NCBI RefSeq assembly: GCF_030063355.1
Contig: NZ_JASISZ010000011.1
Coordinates: forward strand, 62,001-126,000
Length of the DNA: 64,000 nucleotides
Source of the DNA: Streptomyces sp. PH10-H1
GTDB lineage: Bacteria > Actinomycetota > Actinomycetes > Streptomycetales > Streptomycetaceae
Direction of reading: 5' to 3'
A program made the translations under genes and the position numbers. Position 1 is the first letter of the stretch. The number at the start of each line of letters is the position of its first letter. The notes beneath the pieces are model-generated. The model saw nothing but the letters and a program-made list of their open reading frames with translations. It made no database searches and was not told the origin of the DNA. This document shows, in pieces, positions 50,758 through 59,183 of the stretch.

Positions 50758-53361
50758 ATGCTCGCTCCCCCCACCGGCCCACCGCCGCTGAGATCCGCGG
50801 CGCCGGGGAACCGGAGAACGACGGCAGCGGCGATCATCACGGCACTGATCGCCTCGCTGCTTCTCTTCCTGCCCTCGCACTCCGCGCACGCGGCCGGCAC
50901 CTTGCTGTCCCAGGGCAAGACGGCGACCGCGTCCTCGACCGAGAACGGGGGCACGCCCGCATCGGCCGCGGTCGACGGCAACGCCGGAACCCGCTGGTCC
51001 AGCGCCGCCGCCGACCCCCAGTGGCTGCAGGTCGACCTCGGCGCCACCGCCACCCTCAGCCAGGTGACCCTCAACTGGGAAACGGCCTACGCCAAGTCGT
51101 TCACGATCCAGGTCTCCGACAACGCGTCGACCTGGACCGATGCGTACTCCACCACCACGGGCCCCGGCGGCAACCAGACCCTGAACGTCACCGCTTCCGG
51201 GCGCTATGTCCGGGTCTACGGCACCGTCCGCGCCACCGGATACGGTTACTCGCTCTGGGAGTTCCAGGTCTACGGCACCCCGGGCGACACCACGCCTCCC
51301 CCTGGCGGCACCCTGCTGTCGCAGGGCAAGGCCGCGACGGCGTCCTCCACCGAGAACGGCGGCACCCCCGCCGCGTCCGCGGTCGACGGCAACGCCGGAA
51401 CCCGCTGGTCCAGCGCCGCCGCCGACCCCCAGTGGCTGCAGGTCGACCTCGGCGCCACCGCCACCCTCAGCCAGGTGACCCTCAACTGGGAAGCGGCCTA
51501 CGCCAAGTCGTTCAGGATCCAGACCTCCGACACCGCGTCGACCTGGACCGATGTCTACTCCACCACCACGGGCACAGGCGGCAACCAGACGCTCACCGTG
51601 ACCGGCACCGGGCGCTATGTCCGGGTGTACGGCACCGTCCGCGCCACCGCATACGGCTACTCGCTCTGGGAGTTCCAGGTTTACGGCACCCCCGGCAGCG
51701 ACCCCGGCGGCCCCGGTCCGATCCAGGGCGGCGGCGACCTCGGTCCCAACGTGAAGGTCTTCGACCCGTCCACGGCGAACATCCAGGGGACCCTGGACCA
51801 GATCTTCTCGCAGCAGGAGGCGGCGCAGTTCGGTACCGGCCGCTACCAGCTCTTCTTCAAGCCGGGCACGTACAGCGGCCTGAACGCGCAGATCGGTTTC
51901 TACACCTCGGTCTCGGGACTCGGCCTCAACCCCGACGACACGCAGATCAACGGTGACATCACCGTCGACGCCGGCTGGATGGCCGGCAACGCCACACAGA
52001 ATTTCTGGCGCTCCGCGGAGAACCTGGCGATCACGCCGTCCAACGGCACCGACCGGTGGGCGGTCGCGCAGGCTGCGCCGTTCCGCCGGATCCACGTCAA
52101 GGGCGGCCTGAACCTGGCGCCCGCCGGCTACGGCTGGGCGAGCGGCGGCTACATCGCCGACAGCAGGATCGACGGCACCGTCGGCCCGTACTCGCAGCAG
52201 CAGTGGTACACCCGCGACAGCTCCGTCGGCGGCTGGACCAACGGCGTGTGGAACATGGTGTTCTCAGGAGTCCAGGGGGCTCCGGCGCAGAGCTTCCCGA
52301 ACCCCGTGTACACCACGCTCGCGACCACTCCCGTGTCGCGCGAGAAGCCCTACATGTACCTGGACGGCAGCGACTACAAGGTCTTCGTCCCCTCCAAGCG
52401 CGTCAACGCCGCCGGTACGTCGTGGCCGAACACGCCGGGCACCTCCATCCCGCTGAGCCAGTTCTACGTGGCGAAGCCAGGGGTGTCCGCGGCGACGATC
52501 AACGCGGCGCTCGCCCAGGGCCTCAACCTGCTTCTCACGCCTGGTGTGTACCACGTGGACCAGGCGATCAACGTGACCCGCGCCAACACCGTCGTCCTCG
52601 GTCTGGGCCTGGCCACGATCGTCCCGGACAACGGCGTGACGGCGGTCAAGGTCGCCGACGTCGACGGCGTCGAGCTGGCCGGCTTCCTGATCGACGCCGG
52701 TACGGTCAACTCGCCGGTGCTGCTGCAGATCGGCCCGGCCGGATCCTCCGCCGGCCACGCCGCCAACCCCACGTCCATGCAGGATGTGTTCGTGCGGATC
52801 GGTGGCGCGGGCCCCGGCCAGGCGACCACCGCGGTCGAGGTCAACAGCAATGACACGATCATCGACCACACCTGGCTGTGGCGCGCGGACCATGGCGCGG
52901 GCGTCGGCTGGAACACCAACCCGTCCGACTACGGGCTGAAGGTCAACGGCGCCAACGTCCTGGCCACCGGCCTGTTCGTCGAGCACTTCAAGAAGTACGA
53001 CGTGGAGTGGAGCGGCGAGAACGGCAGGACGATCTTCTTCCAGAACGAGATCGCCTACGACCCGCCGAACCAGGCCGCCATCCAGAACGGCGCCGTCCGG
53101 GGGTTCGCCGCCTACAAGGTCGACGACACCGTCACCACCCATGAGGGCTGGGGTCTTGGCAGCTACTGCAACTTCACCGCGGATCCGACCATCGTGCAGG
53201 ACCACGGATTCGAGGCGCCGAACAAACCGGGCGTGAAGTTCCACGACCTCCTGGTCGTATCGCTCGGCGGCATGGGCCAGTACGCCCATGTCATCAACGA
53301 CATCGGGGCGGCGACGTCGGGTACATCGACGACGCCCTCCACGGTGACGTCGTTCCCGTAA
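50758..53361 (+). CDS. Secreted GH55-like beta-1,3-glucanase with two F5/8-type C domains
   Basis: An 867-residue exported protein. The signal peptide is RRTTAAAIITALIASLLLFLPSHSAHA, with cleavage near residue 43. Two F5/8-type C (CBM32-like) modules follow (about 46-170 and 180-305), each with the pattern STENGGTPAxxAVDGNAGTRWSS...YSLWEFQVYG. The rest (about 320-867) is a repetitive beta-helix-type domain: NLLLTPGVYHVDQAINV, TVVLGLGLATIVPDNG, VADVDGVELAGFLIDAG, NGRTIFFQNEIAYDPPNQ. This matches bacterial GH55 exo-beta-1,3-glucanases as I recall them. The catalytic Glu is probably in the VEHFKKYDVEWSGENG region but is not proven by eye. AGGAG lies 8 nt before the ATG at 50758. The shared operator with the GH16 laminarinase supports a beta-1,3-glucan role. 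Confidence 0.82.
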   Translation: MLAPPTGPPPLRSAAPGNRRTTAAAIITALIASLLLFLPSHSAHAAGTLLSQGKTATASSTENGGTPASAAVDGNAGTRWSSAAADPQWLQVDLGATATLSQVTLNWETAYAKSFTIQVSDNASTWTDAYSTTTGPGGNQTLNVTASGRYVRVYGTVRATGYGYSLWEFQVYGTPGDTTPPPGGTLLSQGKAATASSTENGGTPAASAVDGNAGTRWSSAAADPQWLQVDLGATATLSQVTLNWEAAYAKSFRIQTSDTASTWTDVYSTTTGTGGNQTLTVTGTGRYVRVYGTVRATAYGYSLWEFQVYGTPGSDPGGPGPIQGGGDLGPNVKVFDPSTANIQGTLDQIFSQQEAAQFGTGRYQLFFKPGTYSGLNAQIGFYTSVSGLGLNPDDTQINGDITVDAGWMAGNATQNFWRSAENLAITPSNGTDRWAVAQAAPFRRIHVKGGLNLAPAGYGWASGGYIADSRIDGTVGPYSQQQWYTRDSSVGGWTNGVWNMVFSGVQGAPAQSFPNPVYTTLATTPVSREKPYMYLDGSDYKVFVPSKRVNAAGTSWPNTPGTSIPLSQFYVAKPGVSAATINAALAQGLNLLLTPGVYHVDQAINVTRANTVVLGLGLATIVPDNGVTAVKVADVDGVELAGFLIDAGTVNSPVLLQIGPAGSSAGHAANPTSMQDVFVRIGGAGPGQATTAVEVNSNDTIIDHTWLWRADHGAGVGWNTNPSDYGLKVNGANVLATGLFVEHFKKYDVEWSGENGRTIFFQNEIAYDPPNQAAIQNGAVRGFAAYKVDDTVTTHEGWGLGSYCNFTADPTIVQDHGFEAPNKPGVKFHDLLVVSLGGMGQYAHVINDIGAATSGTSTTPSTVTSFP
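50966..51493 (+). repeat. Near-identical internal duplication of the F5/8 module
   Basis: The segment 50966-51082 (117 bp) recurs without change at 51377-51493, offset by 411 bp, within longer similar stretches that encode the two F5/8 domains. This indicates a recent duplication or gene conversion. Confidence 0.9.
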
Positions 53362-53470
53362 CCCGCTGACGCAGCAGGCCGTGTCCCCCGGGGCCGTCAT
53401 CCGGTCGCGGGGGCCGCGCACCCGCACGTACCGCGGCCAAACGTGGGGAGAATCCCCGAGGAAGAGCCTG

Positions 53471-53483
53471 GAGAGCGCTTTCC
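53471..53483. promoter_or_regulatory. GAGAGCGCTTTCC operator variant, copy 2
   Basis: In context TGGAGAGCGCTTTCCA it is a near-perfect palindrome with the same GAGAGCGC core as the sites at 50631 and 54521. It lies just after the GH55-like gene, beyond the end of the ArsR operon. Confidence 0.6.
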
Positions 53484-53516
53484 ACAGCTGCTGTCCTACG
53501 GCTGCTCAGTGCCTCT

Positions 53517-53882
53517 TCAGTAGCTGCGCAGCAGTTGCTCCGCGCCGGCGACCGCCAGGAGACCGGCGCCCAGCACCCACATGGCCACCCGGGTCCGGCC
53601 CCGCCGGCTCAGTTCGATGACCACACCGCAGACGATCAGCGCAGCCCCGTACACCCCGACGACCAGAACCGACGGCTGATCGCTGAGCCGCACCACCAGC
53701 ACGGCCGCCGCGACGGCCATGAAGAGCGCCGCGACGACGATGCGGATACGGCGCGCCTGCCGGGGAGTCAGCGGCTGATGCCGGATCTCCCTGATCAGCG
53801 TGAGCCGCTCCCGGGTCGTCGCGTCCTGCCAGCGCGGGCCGAGCTGCTGGCTGTCGAGTTCTTCATCGCCGGTTGTGGTCAC
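53517..53882 (-). CDS. Small three-helix membrane protein
   Basis: A 121-residue protein. A soluble basic stretch (residues 1-45, including TTRERLTLIREIRHQPLTPRQ) precedes three hydrophobic helices (IVVAALFMAVAAAVLVV, VLVVGVYGAALIVCGVVI, VAMWVLGAGLLAVAGA). I do not recognise a family. Its start overlaps the arsR stop by 4 nt, so it is translated together with the regulator and may be its regulated target, for example a stress-related membrane protein. Confidence 0.75.
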   Translation of the reverse strand: MTTTGDEELDSQQLGPRWQDATTRERLTLIREIRHQPLTPRQARRIRIVVAALFMAVAAAVLVVRLSDQPSVLVVGVYGAALIVCGVVIELSRRGRTRVAMWVLGAGLLAVAGAEQLLRSY

Positions 53883-54220
53883 GGGCTGAGCCTAGGGCCT
53901 GGGACCTGCCCGGCGGTGACCTGTCCGACGAGTCCGGTCAGTACCCGGCGTGCGGCCCGCATCAGATCCGCGACATCCCCGGCGGAGAGGGAGTAGATCA
54001 CGGTGTCCTTTTCCCGGGTGGACGTCACGATCCCCGAGCGGCGCAGGACCGCCAGCTGCTGCGACAGGTTGGAGCGCTCCACCTCTATCGACGCCAGCAG
54101 CTCGCGGACCGGCATCGGTCCGTCCTGCAGCAGCTCCAGAACCCGGATCCGGACCGGGTGCCCCAGCATCCGGAAGAGATCCGCCTTCGCCTGGTACAGC
54201 GGAACCGGCACCGTCCTCAT
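53879..54220 (-). CDS. ArsR family transcriptional regulator
   Basis: A 113-residue winged-helix repressor. LYQAKADLFRMLGHPVRIRVLELLQDGP leads into VRELLASIEVERSNLSQQLAVLRRSGIVTSTREKD and then TVIYSLSAGDVADLMRAAR. There is no CxC metal motif in the recognition helix; the sensing mode is not visible. The ATG at 54220 overlaps the stop of the upstream small gene (ATGA), and its own stop overlaps the next start, so the three genes form one coupled unit. The palindrome at 54450-54475 is the likely operator. Confidence 0.9.
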   Translation of the reverse strand: MRTVPVPLYQAKADLFRMLGHPVRIRVLELLQDGPMPVRELLASIEVERSNLSQQLAVLRRSGIVTSTREKDTVIYSLSAGDVADLMRAARRVLTGLVGQVTAGQVPGPRLSP

Positions 54221-54405
54221 GGCCTCCCGCTCCCATCGGCCGCGGGGATCTCCACACCGTGGAGCCTCGCCAGTCCCAGCGATTCCTCCAGCGCGTCGAG
54301 CGCCCCGGAGATCGCCCCGTACTCGCCGCCGTCCACGGCCGCCGCCAGGGCGACGCGCGCCTCGACGACCTGCGCACGGACCGCTTCGGGCGTCAGATCG
54401 GCCAT
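54217..54405 (-). CDS. Small acidic helical protein in the ArsR operon
   Basis: A 62-residue protein, mostly helix (TPEAVRAQVVEARVALAAAV, then YGAISGALDALEESLGLARL). It is not recognised. GGAGGTGTG precedes the ATG at 54405, a strong ribosome site, and the 4-nt overlap with arsR shows it is a real first gene of the operon. It could modulate the regulator, but that is a guess. Confidence 0.65.
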   Translation of the reverse strand: MADLTPEAVRAQVVEARVALAAAVDGGEYGAISGALDALEESLGLARLHGVEIPAADGSGRP

Positions 54406-54449
54406 CACACCTCCCGCTCACCGGCCCCCCTTGATGAGGACATGATGGA

Positions 54450-54475
54450 GGGAATTGAAGATTTCTTCAATTCCC
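54450..54475. promoter_or_regulatory. Likely ArsR operator
   Basis: GGGAATTGAAG, ATTT, CTTCAATTCCC: perfect 11-bp arms and AT-rich, unlike the surroundings. It lies 45 bp upstream of the ArsR operon start and 74 bp upstream of the GH16 gene. TTGAA...TTCAA palindromes are typical ArsR-family sites. Confidence 0.8.
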
Positions 54476-54520
54476 CCGGTGATCGGACTCGGACCGCCCC
54501 AGCCTCGGCTCCCGGAACGG

Positions 54521-54532
54521 GAGAGCGCTCTC
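54521..54532. promoter_or_regulatory. GAGAGCGCTCTC operator, copy 3
   Basis: The same perfect 12-bp palindrome as at 50631, 16 bp before the laminarinase start codon, a position suited to repression. Confidence 0.78.
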
Positions 54533-54548
54533 ACAGATCGGAGACGTC

Positions 54549-56687
54549 ATGAATGGCCGTCCCATCACCACCCGGCACCACCGGCGGATCGCTCAACACC
54601 CCTGGCGTTCCCTCGCCCTGACCCTCGTCGCCGCTCTGACGGCAGCCCTGTCGCTGACCGCCGCAACCGGGGCTCCCGCGCAGGCGGCCGACGCGCTGCT
54701 GTCGCAGGGGAAGCCGGTGACGGCGTCATCGACGGAGAACGCCGGCACGCCCGCCTCCGCGGCGGTGGACGGCAACGCCGGTACCCGCTGGTCCAGTGCC
54801 GCCGCCGATCCTCAGTGGCTGCGGGTCGATCTCGGCGCGACGGCCACGGTCAGCAAGGTCGTCCTCACGTGGGAGACCGCGTACGGCTCCGCCTATCAGA
54901 TCCAGACCTCGGCCGACGGCGCCAACTGGACCGACATCTACGCCACCACCACCGGCACCGGCGGCACCGAGACCCTCAACGTCACCGGCACCGGCCGCTA
55001 CGTCCGGATGAACGGCACCGCCCGGCACACCGCGTACGGCTACTCCCTATGGGAGTTCCAGGTCTACGGCACCACTGCCGGCACACCTCCCGGCGACTGC
55101 GGTACCGCCAACGCCGCACTGAACCAGCCCGTCACCGCGTCCTCCACCGAGAACGCCGGCACCCCCGCCACCGCCGCCGTCGACGGCAACACCGCGACCC
55201 GCTGGTCCAGCGCGCCCAGCGACCCCCAGTGGATCCGTATCGACCTCGGCACCAGCCAGGCGGTCTGCGGTGTCCAGCTGAGCTGGGAGGCCGCCTACGC
55301 CACGGCGTACCAGATCCAGACCTCGGCGGACGGCACCAACTGGACCACGATCCACTCCACCACCACCGGCCCCGGAGCCACCGAGCTGATCACGCTGTCG
55401 GGCACCGGCCGCTACATCCGCATGTACGGCACCCACCGCGCCACCGCATACGGCTACTCCCTGTGGGAGTTCCAGGTCTTCACCGCCGGGGGCGGCACCA
55501 CGCCGCCGCAGGACGGCTCGGCGCTGCTCTCGTACAACAAGCCGGCCACCGCCTCGACGTACCAGGACGCCAACAGCTGCACCGGCTGCACCCCGGCCAA
55601 GGCGTTCGACGAGGACCCGGCCACCCGATGGGCGACCAGCGACACCATCGGCTGGGTCGACCCCGGCTGGATCAGCGTCGACCTGGGCGCGACCGCGCAC
55701 ATCACCAAGATCGTGCTCCAGTGGGACCCGGCCTACGCCACCGCCTACCAGATCCAGACCTCGCCCGACGGCACCAACTGGACGAGCATCTACTCCACCA
55801 CGACCGGCAAGGGCTTCAAGGAGACCCTGACCGTCGACGGCAACGGCCGCTACGTGCGGATGTACGGCACCGCGCGCAGCAACGGCTACGGCTACTCGCT
55901 GTGGACCTTCGATGTCTACGGCACCGGCGGCAACCCCACGGCGCCGCCCACCCTGCCGCCGAACCCCGGCAACCCCGAACACCTGGTGTGGAGCGACGAG
56001 TTCAACGGCGCCGCGGGCACGAAACCGGACACCGGCAAGTGGACCCAGGACACCGGCAACGGCCAGAACGGCGAGCTGGAGACCTACACCAACGGCGACA
56101 ACACCACCATGGACGGCGCGGGCAACCTCGTCATCGAAGCGCGCAAGGAGGCCAACGGCCAGTACACCTCGGGCCGGATCAACACCTCGGACCACTTCGA
56201 CTTCACCTACGGTCATGTCGAGGCGCGGATCAAGGTGAGCGGCACGCAGGGTCTGTGGCCCGCGTTCTGGATGCTCGGGTCCAACTTCAAGACCGGCACG
56301 CCGTGGCCCAACTCCGGTGAGATCGACATCATGGAGCACGTCGGCAAGGTCGCGGACTCGGTCTACTCCACCCTGCACGCCCCGGCCTACAACGGCGGAA
56401 ACGGTTACGGCTCGCCGTACACCCTCGCGGGAGGCGACTTCGCCTCGGCCTTCCACATCTACGCCGTGGACTGGGACTCCACCCACATGACGTTCTCGGT
56501 GGACGGCCACGCCTTCTTCACCGCGGACAAGGCGACGGTGGAGTCGACGAGAGGTCCGTGGGTGTACGACCACCCGTTCTACATCATCCTCAACAACGCC
56601 GTCGGCGGTGACTGGCCCGGGCCTCCCGACGCCACCACCGTCCTCCCCCAGAAGATGCAGATCGACTACGTGCGCGTCTCCCAGTAG
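54549..56687 (+). CDS. Secreted GH16 laminarinase (endo-beta-1,3-glucanase) with three F5/8-type C domains
   Basis: A 712-residue exported enzyme. The signal peptide (HPWRSLALTLVAALTAALSLTAATGAPAQA) ends near residue 46. Three F5/8-type C (CBM32-like) modules (about 47-172, 185-312, 325-455) precede a Pro/Asn linker and the GH16 domain (about 475-712). The GH16 motif EIDIMEH gives nucleophile Glu591 and acid/base Glu596; LVWSDEFNG at the start and YHPFYIILNNAVGG-like sequence at the end are typical. The third module has an extra CTGC insert (NSCTGCTPAKAFDEDP). It would cut laminarin or curdlan outside the cell. The GAGAGCGCTCTC operator and ArsR palindrome both lie upstream; a strong terminator follows. 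Confidence 0.94.
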   Translation: MNGRPITTRHHRRIAQHPWRSLALTLVAALTAALSLTAATGAPAQAADALLSQGKPVTASSTENAGTPASAAVDGNAGTRWSSAAADPQWLRVDLGATATVSKVVLTWETAYGSAYQIQTSADGANWTDIYATTTGTGGTETLNVTGTGRYVRMNGTARHTAYGYSLWEFQVYGTTAGTPPGDCGTANAALNQPVTASSTENAGTPATAAVDGNTATRWSSAPSDPQWIRIDLGTSQAVCGVQLSWEAAYATAYQIQTSADGTNWTTIHSTTTGPGATELITLSGTGRYIRMYGTHRATAYGYSLWEFQVFTAGGGTTPPQDGSALLSYNKPATASTYQDANSCTGCTPAKAFDEDPATRWATSDTIGWVDPGWISVDLGATAHITKIVLQWDPAYATAYQIQTSPDGTNWTSIYSTTTGKGFKETLTVDGNGRYVRMYGTARSNGYGYSLWTFDVYGTGGNPTAPPTLPPNPGNPEHLVWSDEFNGAAGTKPDTGKWTQDTGNGQNGELETYTNGDNTTMDGAGNLVIEARKEANGQYTSGRINTSDHFDFTYGHVEARIKVSGTQGLWPAFWMLGSNFKTGTPWPNSGEIDIMEHVGKVADSVYSTLHAPAYNGGNGYGSPYTLAGGDFASAFHIYAVDWDSTHMTFSVDGHAFFTADKATVESTRGPWVYDHPFYIILNNAVGGDWPGPPDATTVLPQKMQIDYVRVSQ

Positions 56688-56721
56688 CCCACTGCTCGTA
56701 TACGGCCGCGGCAGCTGCCCG

Positions 56722-56760
56722 CCGGGCCTGCCCCGTCTCTCCCGGACGGGGCAGGCCCGG
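56722..56760. terminator. Strong terminator behind the laminarinase
   Basis: CCGGGCCTGCCCCGTC and its complement form a perfect 16-bp stem with a 7-nt loop, 35 bp after the stop. The rest of the 314-bp gap up to 57001 shows no gene and should hold the next promoter. Confidence 0.88.
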
Positions 56761-57001
56761 CGTTCGTGCGTCAGGCCGGCCACTGGGCCGACGGCCGGGG
56801 GCAGCTCCTGGCGATCGTGCATCGTTGGAATCCATGCCGCCGAGCGTGAGCCCGATCAGTTCCGGGCAGTGCGTTGGCCCGGTGGCCCGTCCTGTGATCC
56901 ACGGCACACGGAAATCCCGCAGGCCCGGGGATTGCACAGCCCGCCTCCGTCCTCTTCACCGGTGACAGCACAAGGGACGACGACACACGGAAGGCGGTCC
57001 C

Positions 57002-57928
57002 ATGCCGGTCCAGGAGACACCCGGAACACAACAGCCGCACTCGACGGCTTCTCTCCGGCCCTACCCTCCCGTCCCGGGAGTGCGGCACCACCAGGTGACC
57101 GTGGACGGCGTCCAGTTGCACTACGCCGAGGCCGGTGACCCGGACGCACCACCCATACTGCTCGTCCACGGCTTCCCCCAGCACTGGTACACCTGGCGGC
57201 ATGTCCTGCCGGGGCTGTCCGGTGACTACCGGCTGATCTGCCTGGACATGCCCGGCTTCGGCTGGTCGCAGGAGTCGCCCGACGGATATTCCACCGACCG
57301 GCGGGCGGCGGATCTCGTCGCCGTCCTGGACGCGCTCGGACTGGCGCGGGTGCGTCTGCTGGCTCATGACTGGGGTGCCTGGGCGGGCTTCCTCGCCTGC
57401 GCCCGGTCGCCCGAGCGCTTCAGCCACTTCCTCGCGGTGAACATGGTCCACCCGTGGCCCACCCGCCGGAACACCCTGCGGCACGCCTGGCGCTTCTGGT
57501 ACACCGTCCTGTTGGAGTGGCCGCCGCTCGGGCGCCGGGTCCTGCGGCACTGGCCGGCCTTCACCCGGTATCTGCTGCGGCGCGGGGTGACCGACGCCGC
57601 CACGTGGCAAGAAGGCGAGATCGAGGAGTTCGCCACCGCCGCCCGGGAACCGCGCAGCGCTCTGGCCGGCGAGCGGATCCACCGTGCCTTCGTGGCGCAC
57701 GACATCGCGGCCCTGCGCCACAAGGAGTTCCATGCGCTGCGGCTGACGGTTCCGACCCTGATCCTGGCGGGAGAACGTGATGTCGTCATCCCGCCGCCGC
57801 TGCTGGAGGGCGGCGGAGCCTTCGCGGACGCGCTGTCCGTCGAGGTGGTGCCGGGCGCCGGGCACTTTCTGCAGCACGAGCGGCCCGACAGGGTGGTGGC
57901 GGCCGCCCGGCGTTTGTTCGCGCGCTGA
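57002..57928 (+). CDS. Epoxide hydrolase-like alpha/beta hydrolase
   Basis: A 308-residue alpha/beta hydrolase. The oxyanion motif is HGFPQHWYTW, the nucleophile elbow is LLAHDWGAWAG with Asp as nucleophile (as in epoxide hydrolases and haloalkane dehalogenases), the acid is in LAGERDVVIP and the base is His in VPGAGHFLQHE. The HGxPQ loop favours epoxide hydrolase over dehalogenase. GGAAGG lies 7 nt before the ATG. It is followed by an SRPBCC gene 48 bp downstream, probably in one transcript. The substrate is unknown. Confidence 0.88.
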   Translation: MPVQETPGTQQPHSTASLRPYPPVPGVRHHQVTVDGVQLHYAEAGDPDAPPILLVHGFPQHWYTWRHVLPGLSGDYRLICLDMPGFGWSQESPDGYSTDRRAADLVAVLDALGLARVRLLAHDWGAWAGFLACARSPERFSHFLAVNMVHPWPTRRNTLRHAWRFWYTVLLEWPPLGRRVLRHWPAFTRYLLRRGVTDAATWQEGEIEEFATAAREPRSALAGERIHRAFVAHDIAALRHKEFHALRLTVPTLILAGERDVVIPPPLLEGGGAFADALSVEVVPGAGHFLQHERPDRVVAAARRLFAR

Positions 57929-57976
57929 GATGATGCGACGCTCTCCCGCAGACAGGGCGACGAGGGAGCTGACCGC

Positions 57977-58507
57977 ATGGGCGATGACGGTGCCTGGCCG
58001 CAGGCCGGGCTGGACCCGCTGCGCCGTCTGAAGGTCATCGCGGGTGCCTCGAAGCGCGCCCTGTACGTCGAGCAGCACTTCGACGTCGCCCCGGACCGGC
58101 TGTGGGACGTGGTCGCCGACCTCGAGCACGAACTGCCGCACATCATCCCCGGCCTGCGCTCGTTCACCGTCGAACGAACCGGGGACGGGCAGGACAGGGA
58201 CGGGGACGGTCGGCTGTCCGCGCGCGCCGTGAGCGTCCTGGGACACCGCGAGCGCTTCGAGGTCGTCCTGCGGCCGGGCTGGTGCCTGATGCAGAGCAGG
58301 CTGCTGGTCGGCGGCATGGCGGCGGTGCCCGAGGGGACGGGCACCCGGTTCGCCTTCTTCAGCAGCTACCGTTCGCCGGCCGGCTCCGCCCTCCAGTGGA
58401 TTCGCCGGTCCGGGGCGCGGGCCCGGGGCGCAGCCCTGCTCGCCGGGTTGCAGCAGCGGATCGACGCGCGGTCAGCGCCCGGCGCCGCCCCAGGCGTCGC
58501 GGAATGA
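57977..58507 (+). CDS. SRPBCC-fold protein (polyketide cyclase/dehydrase-like)
   Basis: A 176-residue protein with the START/SRPBCC pattern: LYVEQHFDVAPDRLWDVVADLEHELPHIIPGL, then RFEVVLRPGWCLMQSRLLVGG and TRFAFFSSYRSP, and a C-terminal helix. A short Asp/Gly-rich insert (GDGQDRDGDG) breaks one loop. Such folds bind hydrophobic ligands or act as cyclases. GGGAG precedes the ATG. The 3' end overlaps the convergent sigma-factor gene by 36 bp. Confidence 0.8.
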   Translation: MGDDGAWPQAGLDPLRRLKVIAGASKRALYVEQHFDVAPDRLWDVVADLEHELPHIIPGLRSFTVERTGDGQDRDGDGRLSARAVSVLGHRERFEVVLRPGWCLMQSRLLVGGMAAVPEGTGTRFAFFSSYRSPAGSALQWIRRSGARARGAALLAGLQQRIDARSAPGAAPGVAE

Positions 58508-59059
58508 CCTCCTGGCGCGGAACAGCCGGGACCTGACGGTCCCCAGCGGAACCGCGAGCACCTTCGCCACTTCCTGCTCGTCCAGGCCCTCCACATGACG
58601 GAGCATCAGTACGGCGCGGTGCTCGGGCGAGAGGTGCCGCAGCACGTCCCCGATGTCCTGCGCGAGTTCCGGCTCGCCGACCGCCGGCAGCTCAGACAGT
58701 TCCGTCGGTTCCGTCACGACGGTCCGCTGCCGCCTCCGGGCCAGCCGGACCGCCTCACGGACCGCGATCACCCGCACCCAGCCGAAGAGCGCGGCGGGCG
58801 AATCCAGCTGCCGGATGTTGCGGAAGACCGAGATCAACGCCTCCTGGGCCGCGTCGTCCCCGTCCTCCAGGGCCACAGGACCACAGATGCGGCCCACGTA
58901 CGGAGTGAGGATGGTGAGCAGCTCGTCCATCGCCAGCCGGTCGCCCCGCTGCGCGCCCGCCACCAGCCGGGCCAGTACGGCCGGATCCCGTTCCCCCGCA
59001 CGGCTTCCGCCGGCTTCCTCCGCCACTGCGCCCCCATCGGCCGGCGCCGACTCTAACAT
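58472..59059 (-). CDS. ECF-type RNA polymerase sigma factor
   Basis: A 195-residue sigma factor. Region 2 includes ALEDGDDAAQEALISVFRNI and ALFGWVRVIAVREAVRLARRR, and region 4 is HLSPEHRAVLMLRHVEGLDEQEVAKVLAVPLGTVRSRLFRARRSF in parts. Region 2 is less typical than in SigE-like factors. The ATG at 59059 has no good ribosome site and may be leaderless. No anti-sigma gene is visible beside it. The next genes (SLATT-like protein, GlsB, antiporter) suggest envelope or salt stress, as inference. Confidence 0.85.
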   Translation of the reverse strand: MLESAPADGGAVAEEAGGSRAGERDPAVLARLVAGAQRGDRLAMDELLTILTPYVGRICGPVALEDGDDAAQEALISVFRNIRQLDSPAALFGWVRVIAVREAVRLARRRQRTVVTEPTELSELPAVGEPELAQDIGDVLRHLSPEHRAVLMLRHVEGLDEQEVAKVLAVPLGTVRSRLFRARRSFRDAWGGAGR

Positions 59060-59183
59060 CAGCGCGAAGCCGACCCGCGGCGGCCGATGCGCGCTCCTCA
59101 GAGCTTCTCGGAAACGTCGGCCACAGCCCTGACAGAGACGGATACGCACGGCCTGCGGCACTGCCGTTCGACGCCGCCGGACC

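Noticed and set aside
57364..58344. 326-codon minus-strand open frame under the hydrolase and SRPBCC genes
   Set aside because: Ser/Arg-rich shadow composition without motifs, opposite two well-supported genes.
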